Shown here: positions 34,938-44,305 of the stretch, one piece after another
Position numbering within the stretch: the stretch's first letter is position 1
How the letters are laid out: every line of letters starts with the position of its first letter
Assembly: GCA_022653675.1 (NCBI GenBank)
Contig: JALCST010000012.1
Location: forward strand, 1 to 64,000
From: Bacteroidales bacterium
Lineage (GTDB): Bacteria > Bacteroidota > Bacteroidia > Bacteroidales > UBA932
Direction: 5' to 3'
Length of the DNA: 64,000 bases
The notes under the pieces: generated by a model
Told to the model about the DNA's origin: nothing
Databases searched by the model: none
Seen by the model: the letters and a program-made list of their open reading frames with translations, nothing else
Translations under genes and position numbers: made by a program

Positions 34938-35006
34938 GAGGTCATCCGCAACTTCCGGGGCTTCCAATTATTGATTACAAAACGTAGATTATTAAGCAAA
35001 AGTTTT

Positions 35007-35014
35007 TACTTTTG
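35007..35014 (+). promoter_or_regulatory. Promoter -7 box for corA
   Basis: TACTTTTG fits TAnnTTTG and lies 39 bp upstream of the chosen corA ATG. No convincing -33 TTG at 19-21 bp. Confidence 0.45.
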
Positions 35015-35053
35015 CAGCGAAGTTCAGTCCGATTAACTTTTAAACGCGGTGTA

Positions 35054-36001
35054 ATGGTCGAAATCTTTTACAAATCGGGAGGTAAAATAGTAACATCGGA
35101 CGCTGTCGGCATTCTCGATAAACTCGGACTTGACGATGTAGTGTGGATCGACCTCTTTTCCCCGGGTGGGGAAGAGAAAAGGAGTGTGGAGGATTTTCTG
35201 GACACTACTATCCAGTCGCGTGCTACAGCCGAGGAGATCGAAAGTTCCTCACGCTATTCAGAGACAGACACGACCGTATACGCGAATACCAACTTCATGA
35301 TACCGGCTCCTGAGAAGTATACGATGGAGTCGGTTTCGTTCATTATACACGAGGGAATAATGGTCTCAGTCCGTACCGCACCACTGCGCAGCTTTACGGA
35401 CATCCAGCGGAAGCTGATTTCCAGTTACAGGTCTTTCCCCACCGGATATCACGTCCTTGTCGGAATTCTAGAGAACAGAATCGATATGGATGCCGACATG
35501 ATCGAATTGATGTCCAAGGAAATAGCACAGTACAGCAAACGGGTGAGCCTGGGCGAAAATGTGGGCGAAGAATTCCTCCTGGATATAAACCGGTTACAGG
35601 AAAATACGATGATGGTTCGCGAAAACATCGTAGACAAGCAAAGGATGATCACCTCCATCATACGCAGCGATAAGTTTCCACGAGACGTGCAAAGTAAAAT
35701 GAACATTCTCCTTAAGGACGTATCTTCGCTTATCAACCATACGAATTTTTCCTTCGAGCGTCTCGAATATTTACAAAATACAGTCCTCGGACTTATTAAT
35801 CTTGAGCAAAACAAGATAATGAAGGTATTCACCTTCGTTTCGCTTCTCCTTATGCCGCCTACTTTGATTGCAAGCATATACGGAATGAACATCAAATTGC
35901 CCACTGTTGGTGGCATGTGGGATTTCATGATATTGGCTCTTGTAATGGTGATATCCGTATTATGTTCGGTGCTCATTTTCAAGCACAGGAAGATGATGTG
36001 A
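35054..36001 (+). CDS. corA: CorA family magnesium/cobalt transporter
   Basis: A 315-aa CorA channel. The large N-terminal cytoplasmic alpha/beta domain (VWIDLFSPGGEE, RYSETDTTVYANTNF) leads into long helices ending in the two C-terminal membrane helices. The selectivity motif YGMN lies in SLLLMPPTLIASIYGMN, and the protein closes with a basic KHRKMM tail. It mediates Mg2+ (Co2+, Ni2+) uptake. The start at MVEIFYKSGG is chosen because it sits properly behind the promoter; an upstream in-frame TTG at 35012 would overlap the -7 box. Confidence 0.92.
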   Translation: MVEIFYKSGGKIVTSDAVGILDKLGLDDVVWIDLFSPGGEEKRSVEDFLDTTIQSRATAEEIESSSRYSETDTTVYANTNFMIPAPEKYTMESVSFIIHEGIMVSVRTAPLRSFTDIQRKLISSYRSFPTGYHVLVGILENRIDMDADMIELMSKEIAQYSKRVSLGENVGEEFLLDINRLQENTMMVRENIVDKQRMITSIIRSDKFPRDVQSKMNILLKDVSSLINHTNFSFERLEYLQNTVLGLINLEQNKIMKVFTFVSLLLMPPTLIASIYGMNIKLPTVGGMWDFMILALVMVISVLCSVLIFKHRKMM

Positions 36002-36019
36002 TATCTTCCGTCATTTTAT

Positions 36020-36050
36020 TTTGCTGTTAGAAAAATAGTTACTACTTTTG
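36020..36050 (+). promoter_or_regulatory. Promoter for rpsA
   Basis: TTTG at 36020-36023, a 19-nt spacer and TACTTTTG at 36043-36050: a near-consensus Bacteroidota housekeeping promoter. It leaves a 5' leader of roughly 55 nt before the ATG. Confidence 0.8.
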
Positions 36051-36111
36051 CAATCCTCTTCGGAGGTCTATAAATAATGTCTAACTCTTTAATTGCAAAG
36101 TAATTATTACA

Positions 36112-38070
36112 ATGACTAAAGAAAAACAGCAACGTGATGACGAACAGGTAGAACAGGAACAGCCTACCGTCAATCAGGAAGAAAAACTTGATTCTTTCAG
36201 AGAGGAAGAATCGGCATCTGCAGAAGATGCAAATAAAAAACGTAAAAGCAACGCTTCCATTCCGGTGGATAAATTCGACTGGGATGCATTTGAAAAGGGG
36301 ACCGATATAGATACCAATCGTGAGGCCGAGGAGAAGATCTACGATGATACCCTTTCCAAGATAATTCCGGACGAAGTGGTAGACGGCACCGTCGTAGGAC
36401 TCACCAAGCGGGAAGTTATAGTGAATATCGGTTACAAGAGCGAAGGGGTCATCCCTATAAGCGAATTCCGATATATGCCTGAACTTAAAGTAGGTGATAC
36501 CGTTGAAGTTTATGTGGAGAATACCGAGGACAAGAGAGGCCAGCTCGTTCTTTCCCACAAGAAAGCCCGTTCGATGCGGGCTTGGGATAAGGTTACCGAG
36601 TCTTATGACAAGGGGGATATAGTAAAAGGATTCATAAAATGCCGTACTAAAGGCGGTATGATTGTGGATGTATTCGGTATAGAGGCGTTTCTGCCGGGTT
36701 CTCAGATCGACGTCAAGCCTATTCGCGACTATGACCAGTTCGTTGAGAAAACGATGGATTTCAAGATAGTCAAGGTAAACAACGAATTCCATAATGTCGT
36801 AGTTTCCCATAAGGCTCTTATCGAGGCTGAACTCGAGGCCCAGAAGGCTGAAATCATCAGCCATCTGGAAAAGGGACAGGTTCTCGAAGGAACCGTCAAG
36901 AATATTACCAGCTACGGCGTATTTATCGATTTGGGTGGCGTCGATGGGCTAATACATATCACAGATCTTTCTTGGGGCCGTATTAATCATCCGGAAGAGG
37001 TGGTTCACCTGGACGAGAAACTGAATGTCGTAATTCTGAACTTCGACCAGGACAAGAAACGCATTGCACTGGGATTGAAGCAGCTTACTCCTCACCCTTG
37101 GGATTCGCTCGATCCTGACCTGAAGGTAGGGGACAAGGTAAAAGGCAAGGTAGTGGTTCTGGCAGATTATGGCGCGTTCGTTGAAATACAGCCGGGCGTC
37201 GAAGGGCTCATACACGTTTCCGAAATGTCATGGTCCATGCATTTACGCAGCGCCCAGGATTTCCTGAAGGTCGGAGATGAAGTCGAAGCGGTCATCCTGA
37301 CCCTCGACCGCGAAGAGCGCAAGATGTCCTTGGGACTCAAGCAACTCAAACCGGATCCTTGGGAAAATATACTTGAAAAATATCCGGTAAACAGCAAGCA
37401 TACCGCAATCGTTCGCAACTTCACCAATTTCGGGGTCTTTGTCGAACTCGAAGAGGGAGTGGACGGACTGGTGCACATAAGCGACCTGAGTTGGACGAAG
37501 AAGATAAAGCATCCTTCCGAGTTTACTTCCATCGGCGACAATATGGAAGTCATAGTTCTCGAAGTCGACCAGGAAAACCGTCGTCTCAGCCTGGGCCATA
37601 AACAGCTCGAACCTAATCCATGGGATCAATTCGAAACCACTTATACCATTGGTTCCGTTCACGACGGCACCGTATCGCAGCTCGTTGACAAAGGCGCCAT
37701 AATATCTCTCGAGGAGGGTGTTGAAGGATACTGTTCAGCAAAGAACCTCGTAAAGGAGGACGGTACCGCGGTAATCGCCGGAGAAAAGCTTCCGTTCAAG
37801 GTTATCGAATTCAACAAGTCTAACAAGAAGATAATACTTTCGCATACGCGTACTTACGAATCTGCCCCTCTCAAAGGGGAAGGCCGCGATTCGGAAAAGG
37901 GCGAGAGCGAAAGCACTCAGAGAGCCGTAAAGAAGCTGAAGGCCAATCTTGAAAAAACCACTCTCGGTGACATATCGGAGCTGGCCGCACTCAAGACTGA
38001 AATGGAGAATAGCGCCAAAGAGGAAGAAGCCAAGTCTGAAGCGGAAGCGAAAGCGGACGCCAAGGAATAA
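36112..38070 (+). CDS. rpsA: 30S ribosomal protein S1
   Basis: A 652-aa S1 with an acidic, low-complexity N-terminus (about 1-75), six S1/OB repeats and an acidic-lysine-rich tail from about 590. Repeat cores include GTVVGLTKREVIVNIG, GTVKNITSYGVFIDLGG, GKVVVLADYGAFVEI, AIVRNFTNFGVFVELEEG and GTVSQLVDKGAIISLEEG; repeats 3 to 5 carry the canonical GLIHISDLSW-type end. It binds mRNA on the small subunit. In Bacteroidota, S1 is thought to matter for initiation on leaders without Shine-Dalgarno sequences. Its stop codon shares a base with the rnz ATG. Confidence 0.96.
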   Translation: MTKEKQQRDDEQVEQEQPTVNQEEKLDSFREEESASAEDANKKRKSNASIPVDKFDWDAFEKGTDIDTNREAEEKIYDDTLSKIIPDEVVDGTVVGLTKREVIVNIGYKSEGVIPISEFRYMPELKVGDTVEVYVENTEDKRGQLVLSHKKARSMRAWDKVTESYDKGDIVKGFIKCRTKGGMIVDVFGIEAFLPGSQIDVKPIRDYDQFVEKTMDFKIVKVNNEFHNVVVSHKALIEAELEAQKAEIISHLEKGQVLEGTVKNITSYGVFIDLGGVDGLIHITDLSWGRINHPEEVVHLDEKLNVVILNFDQDKKRIALGLKQLTPHPWDSLDPDLKVGDKVKGKVVVLADYGAFVEIQPGVEGLIHVSEMSWSMHLRSAQDFLKVGDEVEAVILTLDREERKMSLGLKQLKPDPWENILEKYPVNSKHTAIVRNFTNFGVFVELEEGVDGLVHISDLSWTKKIKHPSEFTSIGDNMEVIVLEVDQENRRLSLGHKQLEPNPWDQFETTYTIGSVHDGTVSQLVDKGAIISLEEGVEGYCSAKNLVKEDGTAVIAGEKLPFKVIEFNKSNKKIILSHTRTYESAPLKGEGRDSEKGESESTQRAVKKLKANLEKTTLGDISELAALKTEMENSAKEEEAKSEAEAKADAKE

Positions 38071-39014
38071 TGGAGTTTTCCCTGACCACTCTCGGGGTGG
38101 CTTCGGCCCTCCCGACTCCTACAAGATTTCCAAGCGCCCACGTATTGAACATACATGGGCGCTTGTTCTTGATAGACTGCGGTGAAGGAACCCAGATAGA
38201 GCTGAGGCGCTACGGCTTTTCATTCATGAAGTTCGACTCCATTTTCATATCTCACCTTCACGGCGATCACATATTCGGCCTGTTCGGACTTCTTTCCACC
38301 ATGTCGTTGCTTGGAAGGACGGCTCCGCTCTTCATCTATGCGCCATCCGGCTTCAGGCAGATCCTGGATTTCATGCTGAAAGAGTTCGGTAAGGAGTTCC
38401 ATTACCCGGTAACTCACGTCGTACTCCGGTGTGAGCGCCCAACCACCATATTCGAAACCAAAACGGTAACCGTATCGGCTTTCCCTTTGAACCATTCAGT
38501 TGAAACATATGGTTTTATCTTCGAGGAAAATAGGCCTGCATTGAACGTATTCAAAGACAAGATCGCGGAATATGGCCTTACGCTTGAAGAAATAGGTACT
38601 TTAAAAAGGGGGGAAGATGTGAGGCGAGCCGACGGAAATACATTGAAATGCGAAGATTTCACGTATCGACCGTTTCGCCCGAGAAAGTATGCCCATTGCT
38701 GTGATACCGCTCCTTTTCCTCTGGAAAGCGAGTGGATAAGGGGAGCTGATCTCCTTTACCACGAAGCCACCTTTACCTCTTCACATGTGAAAAACAATCA
38801 CGAAGCCTTCCATTCCTATGCTTCCGAAGCCGCTTCGGTAGCGAAGGAAGCCGGAGTGAAAAAGCTTGTGATCGGCCATTACTCTTCGCGTTACAAAGAT
38901 GGACAGCTGAGGGAATTCGAGGATGAGGCGAGAAGGATCTTCCCCGAAACTTATCTGTCTAAGGAAGGCGCGAAATTTGATATTCCTTTTGAAAAATATT
39001 CTGAAGATGAGTAA
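38070..39014 (+). CDS. rnz: Ribonuclease Z
   Basis: A 314-aa metallo-beta-lactamase-fold endonuclease. N-terminal LTTLGVASALPTPTRFPSA and LFLIDCGEGTQIELRR precede the zinc motif SHLHGDH (about residues 61-67). Further ligands lie in FPLNHSVETYGF, the DTAP region and LYHEATF with the C-terminal GHYSSRY. It cuts the 3' trailer of tRNA precursors, which is needed here because CCA is not encoded in the tRNA genes. The ATG shares the A of the rpsA TAA. Confidence 0.95.
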   Translation: MEFSLTTLGVASALPTPTRFPSAHVLNIHGRLFLIDCGEGTQIELRRYGFSFMKFDSIFISHLHGDHIFGLFGLLSTMSLLGRTAPLFIYAPSGFRQILDFMLKEFGKEFHYPVTHVVLRCERPTTIFETKTVTVSAFPLNHSVETYGFIFEENRPALNVFKDKIAEYGLTLEEIGTLKRGEDVRRADGNTLKCEDFTYRPFRPRKYAHCCDTAPFPLESEWIRGADLLYHEATFTSSHVKNNHEAFHSYASEAASVAKEAGVKKLVIGHYSSRYKDGQLREFEDEARRIFPETYLSKEGAKFDIPFEKYSEDE

Positions 39015-40629
39015 AAGATTTTCCATGTTGGGTGCGCTCTTCGTAATGTTGACGTTTTCATTTGCGGTGCCGAGTGCAGCACAGAGCGAAGACGGGTTCA
39101 AAGAACAGGTGAAGAAATTCACCGAGGCTCTTTATTACATGCAGAGCAGATATGTAGATACGGTTAATATAAATAAGCTGACCGACAAGGCTATAGCTGG
39201 TGCCGTTTCCCAACTCGATCCTCATTCCGTATTCGTCCCGGCGGACGAAGTAGAGGCCCTGAAGGAACCTTTCGACTCCAATTTCGAAGGAATAGGTGTG
39301 GAATTCGCAATAATAAACGACACATTGACCGTGCAGGCCGCCTTGGCAGGCGGGCCTTCCGAGAAAGCCGGCATAGTGGCGGGGGACAAGATAATTACCG
39401 TGGACGGAAAAGATATCTCCGGTGTTTCTTTGACGAACGATCGTGTCCGTTCCTTGCTTCGCGGTCCTAAAGGTACTTCGGTGGAACTCGGAATCACGAG
39501 GCGCGGAATAGGGGAGACACTTGATTTCAGGATAGTACGCGACAAGATACCAAACAGGTCCGTCGATGCCGCATATGAAGTGGAACCCGGTATCCTTTAT
39601 ATAAAACTGTCCCGTTTCTCCGAGAGTTCGGCCGAAGAGGTAGCCATGCCGATACTTGAGCACTCCGGTGATTTGAAAGGGGTCATACTGGATCTCCAGG
39701 GAAATACCGGCGGCCTTCTGGGAAACGCACTGGCCATTGCGAACTTTTTCCTTTCCAAGGGGGAGGTGATTATGACCACCAAGGGAAGGATTCACGGTAC
39801 GCATTACGAGACGGCAAACGGCCGCGGTATTTTCCAGGGAGGGCAAGTGATAGTGCTTGTCGATGAAAACTCCGCATCCGCAAGCGAAATAGTGACAGGG
39901 GCCTTGCAGGATTGGGACAGGGCGGTCGTAGTCGGCCGCAGGACATTCGGAAAGGGGTTAGTTCAGGAAGTCATAAACCTTTCGGACGGCTCACAAATAA
40001 GACTTACGACCGACAGGTATTACACCCCTTCGGGAAGGCTCATCCAATCGCCTTACGAAAAAGGGAAAGCGGATAAGTATTACAAGGCTTTTGCTGATCG
40101 TTTCAGGCGAGGGGAATCGTTTTGCCGCGACAGCATACATTTCCCCGACTCGTTGAGATATGAAACCCTTAAACATCACAGGATCATATACGGTGGGGGA
40201 GGTATAATGCCAGACATCTTCGTGCCGAGGGACACGTCTTCCTATTCTGTTTTTTATGATAAAGTCTTGCGGAAGGGAATAGTAGTGGAATTCATGAATG
40301 CATACAACGATGCCAACAGGAAGAATTTGGAACAGAAATACGACAATTTCGATCGGTTCGACAGTACTTTCGAAGTCGGCGGCGTGCTGATGAATGAGTT
40401 CCTGAAGTACGTAGAGTCCAAGAAAATTGATTCTCCTCCAGAGCAGGTGGAAAAATCGAAGGTTGAAATAGAAAACTATATCAAGGCCCTTACCGCCAGG
40501 ATTCTTTTCGGCGACGAAACCATGTATCGTGTACTGAATGAAACGGATAACCCGGAACTGGTACGTGCGCTGGAGATAATGGGAAACCCGGAGGAGTATT
40601 CAGGCATCTTGTCGGGAAATAACGAATGA
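39007..40629 (+). CDS. S41 family C-terminal processing peptidase
   Basis: A 540-aa periplasmic protease with a signal peptide (MSKRFSMLGALFVMLTFSFA, cleaved near AAQ). A PDZ domain lies at about 85-175 (FEGIGVEF, EKAGIVAGDKIITVDG). The S41 domain has the catalytic Ser-Lys dyad S291 (DENSASASE) and K316 (RRTFGKGLVQ). The C-terminal extension (about 360-540) is helical. These CtpA/Prc-like enzymes trim or degrade exported proteins from the C-terminus. The start overlaps the rnz stop by 8 bp. ATG 39007 is chosen because it begins the signal peptide. Confidence 0.92.
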   Translation: MSKRFSMLGALFVMLTFSFAVPSAAQSEDGFKEQVKKFTEALYYMQSRYVDTVNINKLTDKAIAGAVSQLDPHSVFVPADEVEALKEPFDSNFEGIGVEFAIINDTLTVQAALAGGPSEKAGIVAGDKIITVDGKDISGVSLTNDRVRSLLRGPKGTSVELGITRRGIGETLDFRIVRDKIPNRSVDAAYEVEPGILYIKLSRFSESSAEEVAMPILEHSGDLKGVILDLQGNTGGLLGNALAIANFFLSKGEVIMTTKGRIHGTHYETANGRGIFQGGQVIVLVDENSASASEIVTGALQDWDRAVVVGRRTFGKGLVQEVINLSDGSQIRLTTDRYYTPSGRLIQSPYEKGKADKYYKAFADRFRRGESFCRDSIHFPDSLRYETLKHHRIIYGGGGIMPDIFVPRDTSSYSVFYDKVLRKGIVVEFMNAYNDANRKNLEQKYDNFDRFDSTFEVGGVLMNEFLKYVESKKIDSPPEQVEKSKVEIENYIKALTARILFGDETMYRVLNETDNPELVRALEIMGNPEEYSGILSGNNE

Positions 40630-40630
40630 A

Positions 40631-41803
40631 TTATTCGAATATCACACCGGATCCCTGCATTTCCATCTCTTCCGTATACCATACGGCGAACTGCCCGGGC
40701 GTAATTCCGCGTTGTGGTTGGGAGAAAGTTATGTACATGCCGTTTCTGCGACAATGGAGAGTGGCTTTCTGCAGCGGCTGGCGGTAACGTATCCTGACAA
40801 GGCATTTCCTGTCCTCGCCTTCCTTCATAATTTCATCAGGGCATATCCAATGAGTGTCTTCCGGTAGGATCTTCAGTGCCGGCCTGTACAAGCCTGGGAA
40901 ATCGGTACCTTCCCCAACGAAAATCAGGTTATTGTCTATGTCGGTGGCTATGACGAAGAGAGGTTCGACGTGGCCTCCTATGTTGAGTCCGTGTCTCTGT
41001 CCTATGGTATAAAACTGTGCTCCCTGATGCGTACCAATCGTTCTTCCATCTTTCTCGCAATAGGAGACCGGAGTTGAAAGCTCTTCGAGAGTCGAACCGA
41101 AGCTGCGGCCATCATAATATGATTGTGGAATCTCGACTATGTTTCCGTAGTGCGCTTTGAGTTTTTGCTGCAGGAATACCGGCAAATCGACTTTCCCGAC
41201 GAAGCATATTCCCTGCGAGTCTTTTTTGTCCGCACTTGGCAAGCCGGCTTCTCGGGCTATTTCCCGGACTTTCGGCTTGGTCATTTCACCTATAGGGAAC
41301 AAGGCCTTGCCCAACTGGTGCTGGTCCAGCTGGCAAAGGAAATAGCTTTGATCCTTGTTCCCGTCCTTTCCGGCATAAATCCTGTGAATATCGCCGTCGT
41401 CTTTCCTGATGCAGTAATGTCCCGTAGCAACGCAGTCGGCACCAAGTCCCTGTGCTGCCTTGAGAAATGCATCGAATTTGATTTCACGGTTGCACAGGAC
41501 ATCCGGATTGGGAGTCCTTCCCTTGGAATATTCTTCGAACATGTAATCGACCACACGCTTCCTGTATTCCTCCGAAAGATCGATGAAATGGAATGGAATC
41601 CCTATCTTCCTGGCGACCATTTCGGCCATGAGCCTGTCCTCTTCCCAGGAACATTTTCCATGAAGGGTGCCTGCCGTATCGTTCCAGTTCTGCATGAACA
41701 TAGCAAAAACGTCGTATCCGTTTTTTTTAAGCAGATACGCTGCGACACTGGAATCGACTCCTCCGCTCAGGCCTACGGCTATTTTAATTTTATGATTGTC
41801 CAT
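40631..41803 (-). CDS. mnmA: tRNA-specific 2-thiouridylase MnmA
   Basis: A 390-aa MnmA. The PP-loop SGGVDSS is at 13-19; the catalytic Cys pair is C104 (PDVLCNREIKF) and C200 (DSQGICFVG). Other blocks are GHYCIRKD, DQSYFLCQL and YTIGQRHGL. It places sulfur on U34 of Lys, Glu and Gln tRNAs. Length is slightly above average. It converges on the S41 protease with a one-base gap. Its start region overlaps the promoter of the SRP RNA on the other strand. Confidence 0.96.
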   Translation of the reverse strand: MDNHKIKIAVGLSGGVDSSVAAYLLKKNGYDVFAMFMQNWNDTAGTLHGKCSWEEDRLMAEMVARKIGIPFHFIDLSEEYRKRVVDYMFEEYSKGRTPNPDVLCNREIKFDAFLKAAQGLGADCVATGHYCIRKDDGDIHRIYAGKDGNKDQSYFLCQLDQHQLGKALFPIGEMTKPKVREIAREAGLPSADKKDSQGICFVGKVDLPVFLQQKLKAHYGNIVEIPQSYYDGRSFGSTLEELSTPVSYCEKDGRTIGTHQGAQFYTIGQRHGLNIGGHVEPLFVIATDIDNNLIFVGEGTDFPGLYRPALKILPEDTHWICPDEIMKEGEDRKCLVRIRYRQPLQKATLHCRRNGMYITFSQPQRGITPGQFAVWYTEEMEMQGSGVIFE

Positions 41804-41825
41804 ATTGAAAAAAACGCTACATTTG
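41796..41825 (+). promoter_or_regulatory. Promoter for the SRP RNA gene
   Basis: TTG at 41796-41798, a 19-nt spacer and TACATTTG at 41818-41825. The -33 element lies inside the first codons of the divergent mnmA gene. Confidence 0.75.
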
Positions 41826-41828
41826 CAC

Positions 41829-41933
41829 GGGGTAAGTCATATACGACCAGCTCCCTTTGAATTCCTCCAGGGCCGGAAGGCAGCAAAGGTAAAAGGTTGT
41901 AGCGGTGCGATATATCACGCTTACCCTTTTTTT
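41829..41933 (+). ncRNA. ffs: Signal recognition particle RNA (4.5S type)
   Basis: The SRP tetraloop region is recognisable in CCAGGGCCGGAAGGCAGCA. The long hairpin is closed by GGGGTAAG (41829-41836) and CTTACCC (41920-41926), and a run of seven T follows directly as terminator. About 99 nt long, i.e. the short bacterial form without an Alu domain. It binds Ffh for co-translational targeting. Confidence 0.93.
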
Positions 41934-41940
41934 ATGCCCG

Positions 41941-42426
41941 TTATTTTTTTATTCCGTCCCAATTGTCGAATACGAAGGGCATCAGGCATTCAACGGAATC
42001 GAATACCTGTATCTTCTTCGTCCCAGCCAGAATTACCTTTATTTTCCCGTCCTGCTGTTCGAAATCGTTCAGCACCTGCCTGCAAGCGCCGCAAGGATAG
42101 GTAGGGTCGTCGCATTGGACTCCGTCTTGCACCGCGGTAATAGCCAAAGCCGTAATCCTGTCATCAGGATAACGCGAATGTGCGTAGAAGGCTGCTACGC
42201 GTTCTGCACAAAGCCCTGATGGAAATGCCGAATTTTCCTGATTGCTGCCGTTCACTATGGTCCCTGAAGAAAGTCTTACTGCAGCCCCGACATGGAAATG
42301 CGAATATGGCGCATAGGAATTTTCAGTGGCTTCCAATGCTTTGCCTATGAGTTCCCGTTCGTCGGCCGAAAGTTCGGCGGCGGAATGGAATTCGTGATAA
42401 TTGATTGTAATGCTTTTGCTTGCCAT
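41941..42426 (-). CDS. cdd: Cytidine deaminase
   Basis: A 161-aa homotetrameric-type cytidine deaminase. The zinc site is formed by CAER (C73, proton-shuttle E75) and PCGAC (C112, C115), with SYAPYSHFHVGAAV near the N-terminus and the usual NQENSAFPSGLCAE block. It converts cytidine and deoxycytidine to uridine forms for pyrimidine salvage. It converges on the SRP RNA gene, whose T-run ends 7 bp away. Confidence 0.95.
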   Translation of the reverse strand: MASKSITINYHEFHSAAELSADERELIGKALEATENSYAPYSHFHVGAAVRLSSGTIVNGSNQENSAFPSGLCAERVAAFYAHSRYPDDRITALAITAVQDGVQCDDPTYPCGACRQVLNDFEQQDGKIKVILAGTKKIQVFDSVECLMPFVFDNWDGIKK

Positions 42427-42479
42427 TATCTAATTTTTAATTATGCAAAATTATTAAATTTGCGCCGTTTGGCAAGAAT

Positions 42480-43259
42480 ATGAAGTTGTTTCGTAACATA
42501 ATCATTCCTTTGGCGGTGTGTGCCGTGCTGTTCCCATCCTCTTTATTGGCGAGGGATACCACCGCCTGCAGGCAGTATATAAGGAAATACAAGAATTTGG
42601 CCATTCAAGAGATGGAAAGAAGCGGAATCCCTGCTAGCATCATCTTAGCCCAAGGCATTCTGGAATCGGATTGCGGAAGATCGCTTCTTGCCGTTGAAGC
42701 GAAAAACCATTTCGGCATAAAATGCCATGGATGGGAAGGCGATACAATATCGATGGATGACGATGCTCCGGGAGAGTGTTTTAGAAAATACAAGTCCGTT
42801 TCGCAGTCATACCGCGATCATTCGGATTTCCTTATCGGCAGGGAGCGTTACAAACAACTTTTCTCAATTGCAACCGACGATTATGCCGGATGGGCCAAGG
42901 GACTCCAAAATTGCGGTTATGCAACCGATCCGAATTATGCAAAAAGGATTATTTCCATAATTGAGAAAGAAAAGTTGTACCGTTTCGATTCAAAGGAAAC
43001 CGTCCCGGTTGATATCGTTGCCGGCCGTCCTCTTTTTGAGGATGGCGACGAAAGTCTTTGCAAGTTGTCCCTCGACCGCCCGGTGTTTTTCAGGGACGGA
43101 GCTCCGTACATAGTAGCGTCGGAAATCGATACATATGGTTCCATTGCGAAGGAGTATGGACTTTTCGTTTGTGAGTTGTTGCATTATAACGGGTTGAAGA
43201 AGGTACCGGTAAAAATAAGAGAAGGTACCGAAATCTTTATAGGGAAAAGGAAAAAATGA
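42480..43259 (+). CDS. Secreted N-acetylglucosaminidase with C-terminal LysM-like domain
   Basis: A 259-aa peptidoglycan hydrolase. The signal peptide is MKLFRNIIIPLAVCAVLFP. The glucosaminidase (FlgJ/Lyz-like) domain covers about 30-165, with MERSGIPASIILAQGILESDCG (catalytic Glu in GILESD), NHFGIKCHGW, FRKYKSVSQSYRDHSDFL and YAGWAKGLQNCGYATDPNYA. The C-terminus (YIVASEIDTYGSIAKEYG to REGTEIFIGKRKK) resembles a LysM repeat for wall binding. A -7 box TAAATTTG lies at 42455-42462. Its stop overlaps mltG by 4 bp, so two wall-cleaving enzymes are coupled. Confidence 0.9.
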   Translation: MKLFRNIIIPLAVCAVLFPSSLLARDTTACRQYIRKYKNLAIQEMERSGIPASIILAQGILESDCGRSLLAVEAKNHFGIKCHGWEGDTISMDDDAPGECFRKYKSVSQSYRDHSDFLIGRERYKQLFSIATDDYAGWAKGLQNCGYATDPNYAKRIISIIEKEKLYRFDSKETVPVDIVAGRPLFEDGDESLCKLSLDRPVFFRDGAPYIVASEIDTYGSIAKEYGLFVCELLHYNGLKKVPVKIREGTEIFIGKRKK

Positions 43260-44305
43260 GAAGAAAATGCGTCAGGAGGAAGAGAGAAGCCGTACTAGTT
43301 GCGGCTATTGCGGTTTCTTTGACAGTACTGGTTTTGGCATTCCGATATTACCGGATTTATTATTATCCCAATACCAACAAGACTGTCATAGAGATAAGCA
43401 AGAAGGACAGTTATTGCGACTTTCTTTCGGAGATAAGGGATTCCGGCCTGACGAAGGATTTCAGGACTTTCGATTATGCTGCCGGCAAGAAAGGGTTGAA
43501 TCACTATCTTAAGCCAGGTCACTACGTGATCAAGGCGGGGATTTCCAATAAGGCTCTTATAAGAATTTTCGCGAACGGATGGCAGAGCCCGGTCGAGATA
43601 GTCCTTCCGCCTTATATGCGTTCTTTTTCAAGGATAGCCTCGAGGATGGCGGGCAAACTCGATGCCGATTCATCCGATTTCATGGCTGCCCTGCTCGATG
43701 CTTCGTTAAGGGACAGCCTCGGGTTCACCGAAGCGAGCTATCTGTCTATGTTCATACCCGATACCTATCAGATGTATTGGACAGCGACCCCAAGGGACCT
43801 GATACTTAAAATAAAGAAGAATTACGACGCCTTATGGACCGAGGAAAGGGATGCACGCGCTTCCCAGATAGGACTGACCAGGAACGAGGTCGAAACATTG
43901 GCCTCAATAGTGATCGAAGAGAGCAAATATGAGCCGGAACTGTCGAAGATAGCAGGCGTATATATGAATCGCCTTAAGAAAAACATGCCTTTGCAGGCTG
44001 ATCCTACCGTGCTTTATGCGCTCGGAGAACCGAGACCGAACCGTGTCCTCAAGGCCTATCTCAGCATTGATTCCCCGTATAACACTTATAAATACAAGGG
44101 ACTTCCTCCCGGACCCATCACTACCGTTCCAGTCAGTGCCATAGATGCTGTTCTGAATTATGAGACAAACAATTATCTTTATTTTTGTGCGAAACCTACT
44201 TTGGATGGAAGCCATAATTTCGCTACGAATTACAACCAGCATCTGAAATACGCAAGGGAATACCAGAAAAAGTTGAACTGCCTTCAGAAGACTAAAGGGA
44301 ACTAG
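43256..44305 (+). CDS. mltG: Endolytic murein transglycosylase MltG
   Basis: A 349-aa YceG/MltG protein. A basic N-terminus and one transmembrane helix (about 13-31) are followed by a LysM-like subdomain and the transglycosylase domain: SYLSMFIPDTYQMYWTATP, LASIVIEESKYEPELSKIAGVYMNRL (catalytic Glu in IEESKY), MPLQADPTVLYALG, SPYNTYKYKGLPPGPI and YFCAKPTLDGSHNFA. It cuts nascent glycan strands and helps set their length. The ATG overlaps the glucosaminidase stop. Its TAG stop is part of CTAG, shared with the convergent gene's stop. Confidence 0.95.
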   Translation: MRRKCVRRKREAVLVAAIAVSLTVLVLAFRYYRIYYYPNTNKTVIEISKKDSYCDFLSEIRDSGLTKDFRTFDYAAGKKGLNHYLKPGHYVIKAGISNKALIRIFANGWQSPVEIVLPPYMRSFSRIASRMAGKLDADSSDFMAALLDASLRDSLGFTEASYLSMFIPDTYQMYWTATPRDLILKIKKNYDALWTEERDARASQIGLTRNEVETLASIVIEESKYEPELSKIAGVYMNRLKKNMPLQADPTVLYALGEPRPNRVLKAYLSIDSPYNTYKYKGLPPGPITTVPVSAIDAVLNYETNNYLYFCAKPTLDGSHNFATNYNQHLKYAREYQKKLNCLQKTKGN

